NCBI RefSeq assembly: GCF_009295825.1
Contig: NZ_WHKF01000003.1
Location: 310,001-374,000, forward strand
Direction: 5' to 3'
DNA: 64,000 nt
Source: Marinifilum sp. N1E240
Lineage (GTDB): Bacteria; Bacteroidota; Bacteroidia; Bacteroidales; Marinifilaceae
Of this stretch, positions 1 through 9,225 are shown one piece after another. The position numbers and the translations under genes were made by a program. Each line of letters starts with the position of its first letter. The stretch's first letter is position 1. Under the pieces are notes generated by a model. It was not told the DNA's origin, did not search any database, and saw only the letters and a program-made list of their open reading frames with translations.

Positions 1-1545
1 GGTAAAGCATTAACTGAGAAATCTCGTGCTTTATTAGGAATGCCTGCAACAGATATTTTTAAGGTTGCTAACAACCCACAGCCAAAGGCTAACCAAGGTT
101 ATACTATGGCTCAGAAAATGGTTGGAAAAGCTTGTGGTGTTGAAGGTGTATTGCCAGGAACATCATGTGCTCCAAAAATGACAACTGTCGGATCTCAGGA
201 TACAACTGGTCCTATGACTCGTGATGAGATTAAGGAGTTGGCATGTTTGAAGTTCGAAGCGCCAATGTTTATGCAGTCTTTCTGTCATACAGCTGCTTAT
301 CCTAAAGCAACTGACGTGGCAATGCACAAGTCTATGCCTAAGTTCATGTCTGAGCGTAAAGGTGTACCTTTGAAGCAAGGTGATGGTGTAATTCACTCAT
401 GGTTGAACCGTTTATTGGTTCCTGATACTGTTGGTACAGGTGGTGACTCACATACTCGTTTCCCATTGGGTATTTCTTTCCCAGCTGGTTCAGGTTTGGT
501 TGCTTTTGCTGGTGCATTAGGTTTCATGCCATTGGATATGCCAGAATCTGTACTAATCAAATTTAAAGGTAAGCTTAACCCAGGTATCACTTTACGTGAT
601 GTGGTAAATGCTATTCCATATTTTGCGATTCAGAATGGACAATTAACTGTTCCTAAGAAAAACAAAATCAATATTTTCAACGGTAAGATTATCGAGATGG
701 AAGGTCTTGAAGATATTACAGTTGAGCAAGCTTTCGAATTAACTGATGCGACTGCTGAGCGTTCTGCTGCTGCAGGTTGTATTAAGTTATCAGAAGAGCG
801 TGTTATCGAGTACGTGAAGTCTAACGTTGCCTTGATGGAATCAATGATCAAGATGGGTTACGATGATGCTCAAACAATTCAGAACCGTATCGATGCATGT
901 AACGAGTGGTTAGCTAACCCAGTGTTGCTTTCAAGAGACGAGAATGCTGAATATGCAGAGGTTATAGAAATTGATCTTGCGGATATTACTGAGCCGATTC
1001 TTTGTTGCCCTAACGATCCAGATGATGTAAAATTACTTTCTGATGTTCAGAATACTGAAATTCAGGATGTATTCATCGGTTCTTGTATGACAAATATTGG
1101 TCACTTCCGTGCTTGTGAAAAAGTTTGGAGTGGCTTAACACCATCTGATAAGGTAAGAACATATATGGCACCTCCAACTCGTATGGATGCAGCTGTATTG
1201 AAAGAAGAGGCTACTTTCTCTACTTTCTCTCAGTTAGGTGTTCGTATCGAGACTCCTGGATGTTCACTATGTATGGGTAACCAACTACGTGTGCCGGATA
1301 AGGTGAATGTATATTCTACTTCAACTCGTAACTTCAACAACCGTATGGGTACAGGTGCTCAGGTTTGGTTAGGATCTGCAGAGCTAGGTGCTATGGTATC
1401 AGTTCTAGGAAAACTACCTACTCCAGCTGAGTATATGGAAATTTACAATGAGAAAATTGCTGCCCACGAAGAGGAAGTATACAAATACATGCAGTTTGAC
1501 GAAATGGATATGGAGGATGCTCTATATCAGAGAAGAGATCTGTAA
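1..1545 (+). CDS. acnB: Aconitate hydratase B (AcnB type), 5'-truncated by window edge
   Basis: Cytosolic TCA-cycle enzyme that isomerises citrate to isocitrate through a 4Fe-4S cluster. The frame is open from base 1, so this is the C-terminal 514 residues of a protein usually near 850-930 aa. The three cluster cysteines are visible: one in [12 protein letters not shown] (codon at 1084) and two in [10 protein letters not shown] (codons at 1261 and 1270). Substrate-loop text such as [11 protein letters not shown] also fits the family. AcnB-type enzymes often also act as 2-methylisocitrate dehydratases, which cannot be judged here. The gene stands alone and ends at a strong hairpin terminator. 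The internal ATG at 40 is not the real start. Confidence 0.93.
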   Translation, partial: GKALTEKSRALLGMPATDIFKVANNPQPKANQGYTMAQKMVGKACGVEGVLPGTSCAPKMTTVGSQDTTGPMTRDEIKELACLKFEAPMFMQSFCHTAAYPKATDVAMHKSMPKFMSERKGVPLKQGDGVIHSWLNRLLVPDTVGTGGDSHTRFPLGISFPAGSGLVAFAGALGFMPLDMPESVLIKFKGKLNPGITLRDVVNAIPYFAIQNGQLTVPKKNKINIFNGKIIEMEGLEDITVEQAFELTDATAERSAAAGCIKLSEERVIEYVKSNVALMESMIKMGYDDAQTIQNRIDACNEWLANPVLLSRDENAEYAEVIEIDLADITEPILCCPNDPDDVKLLSDVQNTEIQDVFIGSCMTNIGHFRACEKVWSGLTPSDKVRTYMAPPTRMDAAVLKEEATFSTFSQLGVRIETPGCSLCMGNQLRVPDKVNVYSTSTRNFNNRMGTGAQVWLGSAELGAMVSVLGKLPTPAEYMEIYNEKIAAHEEEVYKYMQFDEMDMEDALYQRRDL

Positions 1546-1564
1546 TTTAATATTATTACTATCT

Positions 1565-1593
1565 AAGCCGGTGCAAATGCACCGGCTTTTTTT
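1565..1593 (+). terminator. Rho-independent terminator of acnB
   Basis: A perfect 10-bp stem (AAGCCGGTGC / GCACCGGCTT) with a 4-base loop is followed by a T run. It starts 20 bases after the acnB stop codon. Confidence 0.9.
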
Positions 1594-1665
1594 ATACAAT
1601 TATTATTATATTGCAACAGGTAAGATCATATAAATCAGGATGTAAAATCCAAACACTTGAAAACT

Positions 1666-2352
1666 ATGAATAAATTTAGCTTTATAATAATAACACTTTT
1701 CAGTTCAATATTTTTAAATTTGAATGTATATGGTCAAGGCGTTTCCCAATCACAATTAAAATTTAATAAGTATTGCGATAAATTAAATCCAGATATACTT
1801 TCTAAAACTTTTGAATTAGAGGGAGATTATTACTGGGATGAAAATTTTAAGCCCGGTCAGGTTAAACTTAAAGAAAATGACTCTCTCTTAGATTTAAACT
1901 TAAGATATTGCATATACAATCAAGAATTTCAATTTGTCTTAAATGGTGATACAGTGTCTCTAAATAGAATTGATAAAGTTGAATACATCACAATTAATAA
2001 CAGTAAATTTATATACACAGAATCTCACATTAACAATAAGAAGTCGTGCTATGAAATACTTGTAGATGGAAGTTTTCAACTTTTAAAACACTACAAATGC
2101 AAACTTGTTAAAGGAAAAGAAAATGTATCAAGTTTCGAAGAAAAAATCCCTGATCATTATATCATAAAAACGAATTTATTTTTCAAGAAAAACAATCAAG
2201 ACATATTAAAAATTCCTTCTAAAAAATCTAACTTTTATAAGATGTTTAACACGTCGAACGATAAGCTAATCAAGTTTGTAAACTCTAATAAATACAAACA
2301 CAAAAAAGAAACTGACTTGATTAAAATATTTACTTACTACAATTCATTGTAA
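1666..2352 (+). CDS. Secreted protein of unknown function
   Basis: A 228-aa protein with an N-terminal signal peptide: a short basic start, then a hydrophobic run (FSFIIITLFSSIFL) and a likely cleavage near VYG-QG. The rest is hydrophilic, Lys/Asn-rich and without a motif I recognise. The frame opens at a TTG at 1657, but the ATG at 1666 gives a conventional signal peptide and is chosen. Base composition is more AT-rich than the flanking acnB, which may hint at a lineage-specific gene. It has no obvious operon partner, although the small DUF2752 gene follows 63 bases later on the same strand. The function is unknown. Confidence 0.6.
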   Translation: MNKFSFIIITLFSSIFLNLNVYGQGVSQSQLKFNKYCDKLNPDILSKTFELEGDYYWDENFKPGQVKLKENDSLLDLNLRYCIYNQEFQFVLNGDTVSLNRIDKVEYITINNSKFIYTESHINNKKSCYEILVDGSFQLLKHYKCKLVKGKENVSSFEEKIPDHYIIKTNLFFKKNNQDILKIPSKKSNFYKMFNTSNDKLIKFVNSNKYKHKKETDLIKIFTYYNSL

Positions 2353-2415
2353 TCTTAATGAATATCAAATTGTATGGTCCTAAAATCCTATCACTTATTC
2401 AATTATTAATAAAAT

Positions 2416-2715
2416 ATGTGGCAACAATTCATTAATTGGATTAGTAAAAATAACTCAACTTGTCCATTTCAAGAACATATTGGTATTTCTTGTCCTGGGT
2501 GTGGATTTCAAAGTTCACTTATAGCTTTATTAAAAGGAAACCTTATAGAATCTATAAAATTATATCCGGCACTTCTCCCAATATTGGCAACTTTATCATT
2601 ACTTCTAGTCCATATAAATTTTAAGCTTAGTTGGGGAACCAAAGGAATAAAAATTCTATTTACTCTCTCAGTCATACTTATCCTTTTTAATTACTTCCAT
2701 AAACTTTCTATTTAA
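2416..2715 (+). CDS. DUF2752 family small membrane protein
   Basis: A 99-aa protein carrying the DUF2752 hallmark CPGCGFQ near residues 26-32, preceded by another cysteine (TCPFQEH). Two hydrophobic helices follow (about residues 50-66 and 78-93). The conserved CxxC suggests metal or redox chemistry at the membrane, but the family has no firm function. It is short and has a clean ATG. It follows the secreted unknown on the same strand and may share its transcript. Confidence 0.7.
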   Translation: MWQQFINWISKNNSTCPFQEHIGISCPGCGFQSSLIALLKGNLIESIKLYPALLPILATLSLLLVHINFKLSWGTKGIKILFTLSVILILFNYFHKLSI

Positions 2716-2770
2716 TTCATGGCTTTACTCTTAAACCTTGTTAATTCGTGTTTTAGTTCCGCACAATTTT

Positions 2771-2778
2771 TATCTTTG
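2771..2778 (+). promoter_or_regulatory. Bacteroidota -7 promoter element
   Basis: TATCTTTG matches the TAnnTTTG consensus of the phylum's primary sigma factor and sits about 55 bases before the acyl-CoA reductase start. A -33 element is only weakly recognisable (TGTTTTAG near 2749). Confidence 0.5.
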
Positions 2779-2833
2779 CCTGAAATTACAAATCATGATT
2801 CCGAAATTTATTCGGGACTAAGAGATTAGAAAA

Positions 2834-3907
2834 ATGAATCTTGAACAAAGAAGTAAGGCATTTGTTGAATTGGGAGAATTTCTACATCAGTTTACAAGTG
2901 AAAGGCCAATTAAAATTGAGCACAAATTAAATTCTGCATTTTTTGAAAGCTTTGAGAGCTTACTAAGAAATGTAACAATTGAGAACGCTTGGTTTACACC
3001 AAAACATGTTCGCTGCTCAATAATTGGTGTTTGTGAACTTTTAAAAGAGGATAAAATTGCTGAATGGCTTGAGAAATATTCTGTTTCTGAAAAAAACACA
3101 AATGTAGCTGTTGTCGTTATAATGGCTGGTAATCTACCTATGGTTGGTTTTCACGATATGATGTGTGTTCTAATTTCAGGACATCGTTTTATTGGAAAAC
3201 TTTCCTCAAAAGACAATCAACTTCTTGATTTCATCTCTAAACTTTTAATTGAGTTAAATCCTGAATTTAAAGAATTGATCCAATTTAAAACGGAAAGAAT
3301 TAGTGGAAAAAATGATTTTGATGCGATAATTGCAACCGGGAGTAACAATTCTGCAAGATATTTCGACGCATATTTTTCTAAGTATCCTAATATCATTCGA
3401 AGAAATAGAAATTCTGTTGCCACAATTACTGGTAACGAATCTAAAGATGAAATTAAAGCTTTAGGAAAAGATATATTTCTCTATTTTGGATTAGGCTGTA
3501 GAAATGTTTCTAAAATTTACCTTCCTAAAGGCTATGATATAAAATTGCTTTTGGACGAATGGAATGGATTCGAATATTTAGCCAACCATTCTAAATATGC
3601 TAACAATTACGACTATCAACGTTCATTGTTGTTAATGAATAAGATCGATCATTTTGACAATGGCTTTTTACTACTACGTGAAAAAAATGATATTGCATCA
3701 CCTGTTGGAGTTGTTTACTTTGAATATTATTCCGAAATTAAAGAGTTAGAGCAAACATTATTACTAAACTCAGATCTGATTCAATGCGTTGTTGGATCAG
3801 GAAACAACAATACAATTCCTTTTGGAAAGGCACAAGAACCACAATTGTGGGATTATGCTGATGATGTTGATACAATGAAATTTTTAACAGAACTAAAATC
3901 AAACTAA
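2834..3907 (+). CDS. Acyl-CoA reductase, LuxC family
   Basis: A 357-aa protein of the LuxC/acyl-CoA reductase family, which reduces acyl-CoA or acyl-enzyme to aldehyde with NADPH. Recognisable text includes VVIMAGNLPMVGFHD (near residue 95), SGHRFIGKLSSKD, and the C-terminal catalytic region FGLGCRNVSKIYLP, where the cysteine is the likely acyl-binding nucleophile. It is shorter than Vibrio LuxC (about 480 aa), as is usual for the stand-alone Bacteroidota form. No luxD or luxE partner is present, so bioluminescence is not implied. A role in lipid aldehyde or alcohol metabolism is an inference. The next gene starts 3 bases after the stop, so the two are probably co-translated. Confidence 0.8.
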   Translation: MNLEQRSKAFVELGEFLHQFTSERPIKIEHKLNSAFFESFESLLRNVTIENAWFTPKHVRCSIIGVCELLKEDKIAEWLEKYSVSEKNTNVAVVVIMAGNLPMVGFHDMMCVLISGHRFIGKLSSKDNQLLDFISKLLIELNPEFKELIQFKTERISGKNDFDAIIATGSNNSARYFDAYFSKYPNIIRRNRNSVATITGNESKDEIKALGKDIFLYFGLGCRNVSKIYLPKGYDIKLLLDEWNGFEYLANHSKYANNYDYQRSLLLMNKIDHFDNGFLLLREKNDIASPVGVVYFEYYSEIKELEQTLLLNSDLIQCVVGSGNNNTIPFGKAQEPQLWDYADDVDTMKFLTELKSN

Positions 3908-3910
3908 ATA

Positions 3911-4480
3911 ATGATATATCGATTTAAAATTACTTCATCAGAAGTAGAAGGATACGTGAGAGAGATTGAAATTGGACATGAGCAAACCTGGCTAGATTTG
4001 CACAATGCCATTCAGGAATCAAATAAATATGACAATTCTCAGATGGCTTCATTTTATCAAATTGGAGCAGATGGACAAAGAGGGGTGGAAATTGCACTTT
4101 TTGAAATGAATACCGAAGAAGACGATAATATGAACGTTTTTGCAATGGATGTTGCAATGATTCGTGAATTTTCGTCAAAAGAAAACGCAGATCTGATTTA
4201 TGTATACGATTTTTTCTCAGATAGATATTTCAATATTGAGTTAGTTGAAAGAGGAATTTCTAAATCAACTTCTGCTTATCCAAAATGTATTGTTTCAAAA
4301 AATGAAGCTCCTCAACAAATAATGATGGATGCTGAAAGTTTTGAAGATATTGATTTAGGTTCGTTCGAATCGAAACCTGAAAAAGAAAAAACTGCTGACG
4401 ATTATCTTGAAGGATTTGATGATGATTTAAAAGATGGTCCTGAGTTTGAAAGCCTGGACGACTATGAAGATATACTTTAA
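3911..4480 (+). CDS. pRiA4b ORF3-like domain protein
   Basis: A 189-aa protein whose N-terminal 80 residues (YRFKITSSE..., TWLDLHNAIQ..., ASFYQIG) resemble the plasmid pRiA4b ORF-3 / IS1096 passenger fold. Despite the family name there are no mobile-element features here. The C-terminal 60 residues are strongly acidic (EDIDLGSFES, GFDDDLKDG, LDDYEDIL) and probably disordered. The start codon lies 3 bases after the acyl-CoA reductase stop, indicating one operon. The function is unknown. The domain call rests on the N-terminal pattern only. Confidence 0.6.
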   Translation: MIYRFKITSSEVEGYVREIEIGHEQTWLDLHNAIQESNKYDNSQMASFYQIGADGQRGVEIALFEMNTEEDDNMNVFAMDVAMIREFSSKENADLIYVYDFFSDRYFNIELVERGISKSTSAYPKCIVSKNEAPQQIMMDAESFEDIDLGSFESKPEKEKTADDYLEGFDDDLKDGPEFESLDDYEDIL

Positions 4481-4499
4481 TAAGTACTACAAAAAAATA

Positions 4500-4531
4500 A
4501 AAATGAGTAATATGAAAGTATTACTCATTTT
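4500..4531 (+). terminator. Terminator after the acyl-CoA reductase pair
   Basis: A 13-bp perfect stem (AAAATGAGTAATA / TATTACTCATTTT) with a 6-base loop, ending in a short T tract, 19 bases after the stop codon. It separates this pair from miaA. Confidence 0.7.
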
Positions 4532-4563
4532 AGTTTAAATAAATAACATCTAACTTTTATCTC

Positions 4564-5463
4564 ATGTCTAAAACGCTCATCGTAATTCTTGGTCCCACAG
4601 GTGTTGGTAAAACTGATTTGAGTATCAGTATTGCAAAACATTTTAACACCGAAATATCTTCTTCCGACAGTCGACAGGTTTACAAAGAAATGAGAATTGG
4701 AACAGCTGTACCCGAAGAGGATCAATTGGCAGCAGTTAAGCATCATTTTATTCACACACATTCAATTCACGATTACTTTAGCTCGTGGGAGTGTGAAAAA
4801 CAAACCCTTAAGCTTCTTGAAGATCTTTACAAAGAGAAAGATCAGATGCTATTAGTTGGTGGCAGCATGATGTACATCGATGCCGTTTGTAATGGTATTG
4901 ATGAAATTCCAACTATTGATCCCCAGCTCAGAAAAGAGGTAATGGAGCAATATGAAAAAGATGGTTTGGAGTGCATGCGATTGCAGCTAAAACAGCTCGA
5001 TCCGGTTTTTTACAATCAAGTTGATTTGAAAAATGCCAAACGAGTGCTGCATGCAATTGAAGTTTGCTTAATGTCGGGAAAACCTTATTCTGAACTTAGA
5101 ACAAATTCGAAAAAACACCGGGATTTTAATATCGTTAAAATTGGATTAAATCGTGATAGAGCCGAATTATACGATAGAATAAACCGTAGAGTGGATATCA
5201 TGATAAATGAAGGCTTGATTGAGGAAGCCAAATCCGTATTTGAGTTCAGACATTATAACTCCTTAAATACAGTAGGATACAAAGAACTGTTTGAGCATTT
5301 CGAAGGAAAAATTAGTCTGGAAGAAGCCATAGAACTGATAAAGCGCAATTCAAGACGATATGCCAAACGCCAATTATCATGGTTTCGCCGAGATGATGAG
5401 ATTCAATGGTTCCACCCAGATCAGGAACAAGAGATATTGAATTATCTTGAAGAAAAAATTTAA
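4564..5463 (+). CDS. miaA: tRNA dimethylallyltransferase MiaA
   Basis: Transfers a dimethylallyl group to N6 of A37 in tRNAs reading UNN codons, the first step to ms2i6A. The P-loop GPTGVGKT lies at residues 10-17, followed by the DSRQVY substrate motif, LVGGSMMYIDA, and the C-terminal RRYAKRQLSWFRRD signature. The 299-aa length is normal. The ATG at 4564 gives the expected N-terminus. It ends at a bidirectional terminator shared with the convergent glycosyltransferase operon. Confidence 0.96.
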   Translation: MSKTLIVILGPTGVGKTDLSISIAKHFNTEISSSDSRQVYKEMRIGTAVPEEDQLAAVKHHFIHTHSIHDYFSSWECEKQTLKLLEDLYKEKDQMLLVGGSMMYIDAVCNGIDEIPTIDPQLRKEVMEQYEKDGLECMRLQLKQLDPVFYNQVDLKNAKRVLHAIEVCLMSGKPYSELRTNSKKHRDFNIVKIGLNRDRAELYDRINRRVDIMINEGLIEEAKSVFEFRHYNSLNTVGYKELFEHFEGKISLEEAIELIKRNSRRYAKRQLSWFRRDDEIQWFHPDQEQEILNYLEEKI

Positions 5464-5487
5464 AGAGGCTTAATGCCTCTTTTTTTT
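5462..5487. terminator. Bidirectional terminator between miaA and the glycan operon
   Basis: An 8-bp stem AAAGAGGC / GCCTCTTT with a 5-base loop and a T8 run on the plus strand. The A run on the other side gives U residues for minus-strand transcripts, which end here from the GT2 gene. Confidence 0.85.
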
Positions 5488-6496
5488 ATTCATAAAATCC
5501 TTTTCCAAATACACCAAACTCATCTTTGCCCAATATTTTGTGCTTCCAAACTGCATCTATAAAACCAATTCCATAGGCAAACAATTGAACGAAACTAGCC
5601 GCCAAAGCTTTAATGGCAATTGTAATCGACTTGCTTTTACTTAATGCATCGGAAAACACAAGGAATGCATAAACAAGAACTGGAAATGCGAACATTCTAT
5701 GCACACTTAAGCCTAACAATAATGCCCCAATGGTTCCCAATACAAACAGTGATGGAAACAAAAAGAAGATTTTAAATGTTTCAGGATAATGTTTTGATAT
5801 GATATAACGGGTTTTACCGAATCCGAAAACTTGCTTATAGAATTTTTTGAATGATACTCTTCTCTTGTGAAAAACATAAGCCTCACTAATCAAACGAGTT
5901 TCAAATCCACGCTTAATAACCTCAATGGCAAAAACCATATCCTCGCCAGGATGCATGGTAGTTACAGGAAATCCGCCAGTATTTTCATATACAGCTTTCG
6001 AAAAGCCAAGGTTAAAACTTCGAGGATGAAATTTATGCACTTGCTTCTTCCCTCCTCTGATTCCGCCTGTTGTAAAGAAAGAAGTCATTGCATAGGATAC
6101 AGCTTTCTGAAAATCAGAAAAATCATCCATAGCACCATCAGGTCCACCATAACAATCCACAAAATTATCGGTCAACTCTTTCTGAATGGTTTCCATATAA
6201 TGAGCTGGAATAATACAATCGGAATCGAAAAACAAGTAATAATTCCCTTTGGCTCTTGCTAATCCGTAATTTCGACCAATACTAGGTCCCTCATTTTGCT
6301 TATAATAATAGGAGATATTGATTTTGTCGCCGTAGTCATTACAAAGTTCTTCACTCTTAATCGACGATCCATCTTCAACAACAACCAGCTCGAAATCCTT
6401 ATATGTTTGCTCGGATAAACTATCCAGCAATTCTTTCATTTCATCAGGTCGGTTGTATACCGGCACAATTATCGAAAGTTTAATTTCCTTACTCAT
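5486..6496 (-). CDS. Family 2 glycosyltransferase with C-terminal membrane helices
   Basis: A 336-aa GT-A fold glycosyltransferase. The N-terminus has the nucleotide-sugar signature (SIIVPVYNRPDEMKELL), then VVEDGSS and the metal-binding FFDSDC near residue 92, and an HPGEDMVFAIE acceptor-loop motif. The last third is hydrophobic with several membrane helices, so it acts at the cytoplasmic membrane. It probably builds a surface polysaccharide or glycolipid. It is last in a four-gene minus-strand run, 2 bases after the methyltransferase gene, indicating tight coupling. The substrate cannot be inferred. Confidence 0.85.
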   Translation of the reverse strand: MSKEIKLSIIVPVYNRPDEMKELLDSLSEQTYKDFELVVVEDGSSIKSEELCNDYGDKINISYYYKQNEGPSIGRNYGLARAKGNYYLFFDSDCIIPAHYMETIQKELTDNFVDCYGGPDGAMDDFSDFQKAVSYAMTSFFTTGGIRGGKKQVHKFHPRSFNLGFSKAVYENTGGFPVTTMHPGEDMVFAIEVIKRGFETRLISEAYVFHKRRVSFKKFYKQVFGFGKTRYIISKHYPETFKIFFLFPSLFVLGTIGALLLGLSVHRMFAFPVLVYAFLVFSDALSKSKSITIAIKALAASFVQLFAYGIGFIDAVWKHKILGKDEFGVFGKGFYE

Positions 6497-6498
6497 AC

Positions 6499-7275
6499 TT
6501 AGATTTTTTGATTGAAATAGAAAATTTCATTCATTGGAAGACTATATTTAGAAGCTAAAGTAGCTTCGAATGATTTGGCATATTCAATCGAATTTACCTT
6601 AAAGCCAGCGTTCGATAATCGGTTAGCATAATCTAAACCATACAATCGCACATGATCTTTTTGGCGATACAAATGCTCTCTTTCCTTAGGATCGGTAACC
6701 GTTGGATCTTCCATTGTTTTTGGATTATCCGTATCCATAGGAACCTGCAAAATTGCAAAACCATTTGGCTTTAAAATACGATACATTTCCCTCATTGCTT
6801 TCGCATCATCATCAACATGTTCCAATACATGATTGCAAATTACAACATCAAAAGAAGCATCCTCAAAAGGTATTTCCTGTACATCGAAATGCACATCTGC
6901 AATCGGCGATTCCAAATCTCCCGTAGTATAATCAAGGTTTGGCAAAGCTTTAAATCGCTTGAAGAAACATTGTTCTGGAGCAATGTGCAATACCTTTAAA
7001 TCATTTGTGAAAAAATCGGTTTCATCATTCAGATACAACCACATCAATCGGTGGCGCTCTAAGGACAGGCATTTAGGACAAAGTGCATTCTCTCTTCCTG
7101 TAGCTTTTGTATATCCGTAAGGAAGAAATTTTCTGAATTTACCTCCACAAACCGGGCATTCAACTTTATTCCCTATCAAAAAAATAGCTATTACACGATT
7201 AATTAGTAAGCTTAATCTAATTAGAAATGGACGAGGAAATATTTGAAGTAATAACCTAATTATACTTTTTATCAC
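6499..7275 (-). CDS. Class I SAM-dependent methyltransferase with zinc-ribbon-like N-terminus
   Basis: A 258-aa protein. A hydrophobic N-terminal segment is followed by CPVCGGKF and CPKCLSLERHR, a four-cysteine putative zinc knuckle (about residues 40-75). A Methyltransf_11 domain follows: VLHIAPE in place of the usual glycine-rich loop, DVQEIPFEDASFDVVICNHV and LEHVDDD, then ILKPNGFAILQVP. The start is a GTG at 7275, with no suitable ATG nearby. It lies between two glycosyltransferases, so methylation of a surface glycan or its lipid carrier is the likely role (inference). Confidence 0.8.
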   Translation of the reverse strand: MIKSIIRLLLQIFPRPFLIRLSLLINRVIAIFLIGNKVECPVCGGKFRKFLPYGYTKATGRENALCPKCLSLERHRLMWLYLNDETDFFTNDLKVLHIAPEQCFFKRFKALPNLDYTTGDLESPIADVHFDVQEIPFEDASFDVVICNHVLEHVDDDAKAMREMYRILKPNGFAILQVPMDTDNPKTMEDPTVTDPKEREHLYRQKDHVRLYGLDYANRLSNAGFKVNSIEYAKSFEATLASKYSLPMNEIFYFNQKI

Positions 7276-7327
7276 AACTACTAAATATTTAATGATTAAG
7301 GTTCAATGATTAATAATTTAACATTAA

Positions 7328-8275
7328 TCAGATTTCTTTTTCTATATGGTAGGTATTTCGCTCGGGTGAACTACGACTTACCAACTCAGCAACAAATCCT
7401 GTTAAAAAAAGTTGAGTTCCTATAATCATTGTAGCTAAAGCAATAAAGAAATAAGGACTATCGGTAACCAATGGTGGCATTTCACCCTGACTCATACTGT
7501 AGATTTTTTGTAATCCAATCCATGCTGAAGCAAAGAAGCCAATTAAAAACATTAAAGTACCCAGTAAACCAAAAAAGTGCATTGGTTTTTTTCCAAACTT
7601 GCTAATAAACGTGATGGATAACAGATCTAAAAAGCCATTGATAAAGCGATTTAATCCAAATTTGGTAACACCATATTTACGTTCCTGATGTTGAACTACC
7701 TTCTCGGTAATTTTAACAAAACCAGCTTGTTTAGCTAAAATAGGAATGTAGCGATGCATTTCGCCATAAACCTCAATACTTTTAACCAATTTACTTTTGT
7801 AAGCCTTTAAGCCACAATTAAAGTCATTCAATTTAATTCCAGACATAGCTCTGGCAGTTCTATTGAAAAATTTACTTGGTATGGTTTTAGATATTGGATC
7901 GTATCGTTTTTGTTTCCATCCTGACACCAAGTCAAAACCATCTTCCTTAATTATTTTATAAAGCTCTGGTATTTCATCCGGAGAATCCTGAAGATCCGCA
8001 TCCATAGTTATTATAACATCACCTCTTACTGCATCGAATCCACAAAACAATGCAGCAGATTTTCCATAATTACGTCTAAATCTTATGCCACGAACAGCCG
8101 AAAATTTTTCTCGCAAATCTTCAATCACATCCCAGGAGGTATCGGTACTACCATCATCAATCAGAAGAACTTCATGAGTAAAGTTATTTTTATTCATAAC
8201 CCGATCAATCCAGGCTACCAATTCGGGAAGCGATTCCTCTTCATTATATAATGGAACTACAACAGAAATATCCAT
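7328..8275 (-). CDS. Polyprenyl-phosphate glycosyltransferase (GT2, DPM1/ArnC-like)
   Basis: A 315-aa GT2 enzyme of the type that transfers a sugar to a polyprenyl phosphate carrier. It shows VVPLYNEEESLPELV, LIDDGSTD, the metal site MDADLQD and FNCGLKAY. Two C-terminal membrane helices (about residues 235-260 and 270-295) are typical of ArnC/GtrB proteins. It follows a DUF4199 gene by 9 bases, a pairing often seen in Bacteroidota. The product sugar-lipid probably feeds the envelope-glycan genes downstream. Confidence 0.88.
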   Translation of the reverse strand: MDISVVVPLYNEEESLPELVAWIDRVMNKNNFTHEVLLIDDGSTDTSWDVIEDLREKFSAVRGIRFRRNYGKSAALFCGFDAVRGDVIITMDADLQDSPDEIPELYKIIKEDGFDLVSGWKQKRYDPISKTIPSKFFNRTARAMSGIKLNDFNCGLKAYKSKLVKSIEVYGEMHRYIPILAKQAGFVKITEKVVQHQERKYGVTKFGLNRFINGFLDLLSITFISKFGKKPMHFFGLLGTLMFLIGFFASAWIGLQKIYSMSQGEMPPLVTDSPYFFIALATMIIGTQLFLTGFVAELVSRSSPERNTYHIEKEI

Positions 8276-8284
8276 ATGTGATTT

Positions 8285-8842
8285 TTATTGATTATTTGAA
8301 CCGTTAAATTTATCAATAGAACGGTTATTAAACAAATTTCTATTTTGGCGAAAAAAGAAGGATACAATTAAAGAAAAGAAAATTCCCGCCAAAGCTTTTC
8401 CGAACCATTGTCCAAAAGAAAAAATTCCAGGTGTAATTTTTCTATATATAGACATTAATAATTCTACCTGATCATCTTCATACCCTATTTCAACAAGTCC
8501 TTTTTCTGTAAAGTCAATTGCCTCCTTCAGAATAGAAGAATCAAAATAACTGGTTAATACATATATAAAAAGTGCATAATAAGATGCAGCTATTCCAATT
8601 GTAATAATTCCACAAACCGATGCTCTTCGATAACTTATGACTCCAAATAAAACTTCATCGCGATATTTTTTCACACTGAAAAATACCCCTAGTACAATAA
8701 GAAATCTATTAACAAAAAGTAAAGTTGGATTGAAATTTATTGATACCTCTTTAAAATAAAATGTAAGAGCTGCTAAAATAAGAACCCCTCCTATTAACGA
8801 GCCAAACAAAAATGAATGCTTTAATAATGGTTTGTTGTACAT
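8285..8842 (-). CDS. DUF4199 family membrane protein
   Basis: A 185-aa integral membrane protein with four predicted helices: SFLFGSLIGGVLILAALTF, LLFVNRFLIVLGVFFSV, ASVCGIITIGIAASYYALF and FGKALAGIFFSLIVSFF. The soluble loop between helices 3 and 4 is acidic. The arrangement matches the Bacteroidota DUF4199 family, whose function is unknown. It is the first gene of the minus-strand glycosyltransferase run, and its gene partner suggests a link to lipid-carrier glycosylation (inference). Confidence 0.75.
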   Translation of the reverse strand: MYNKPLLKHSFLFGSLIGGVLILAALTFYFKEVSINFNPTLLFVNRFLIVLGVFFSVKKYRDEVLFGVISYRRASVCGIITIGIAASYYALFIYVLTSYFDSSILKEAIDFTEKGLVEIGYEDDQVELLMSIYRKITPGIFSFGQWFGKALAGIFFSLIVSFFFRQNRNLFNNRSIDKFNGSNNQ

Positions 8843-9061
8843 TTTTTAAACTGTTGTTTTATAAATTGAGCACAAAGATATCCGTTTTTAATGGAAAGCC
8901 TGCTTTAAAAATCCTTAATTATTGTATTCATGGCAGCATGTTTTCTCTAACAATTCAAGTAATGAATAAAAAAGTGATTTTTTTTTGAAAAATTATTGTT
9001 CTGAAAATAAATCCTTTGACCTATGTTAGTCGAAAAAGACTTGAAGAAGTTTCATATTTTA

Positions 9062-9092
9062 TTTGCGGGGAAACAACTTTTTTCTACTTTTG
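9062..9092 (+). promoter_or_regulatory. Consensus promoter of the SRP RNA gene
   Basis: TTTG at 9062-9065, a 19-base spacer, then TACTTTTG at 9085-9092. This is an exact match to the Bacteroidota -33/-7 layout, placed 6 bases before the first base of the SRP RNA. It also supports the 5' end of the RNA. Confidence 0.85.
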
Positions 9093-9097
9093 TCGTC

Positions 9098-9193
9098 GGG
9101 TAAGCACTACGCGACCAGCTCCTACTGAACTCCCCCAGGGTCGGAAGGCAGCAAGGGTAGGTGGTCGAAGCGGTGCGACGTAGCTGCTTACCC
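9098..9193 (+). ncRNA. ffs: Signal recognition particle RNA, small bacterial 4.5S type
   Basis: About 96 nt forming one long hairpin: the ends GGGTAAGC and GCTTACCC pair. The apical part has the conserved Ffh-binding region CAGGGTCGGAAGGCAGCAAG, with its GGAA tetraloop and the asymmetric and symmetric loops. It binds Ffh to target membrane proteins co-translationally. A short T run follows directly. The four tRNA genes downstream may be read through from the same promoter. Confidence 0.95.
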
Positions 9194-9225
9194 ACTTTTT
9201 TATGACTTTAAGTTGTAAAAAAAAT

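Noticed and set aside
3911-4480. The pRiA4b ORF3/IS1096-type gene taken as a mobile element
   Set aside because: Only the family name is mobile-related. There are no inverted repeats, transposase or target duplications, and the gene is in an operon with the acyl-CoA reductase.
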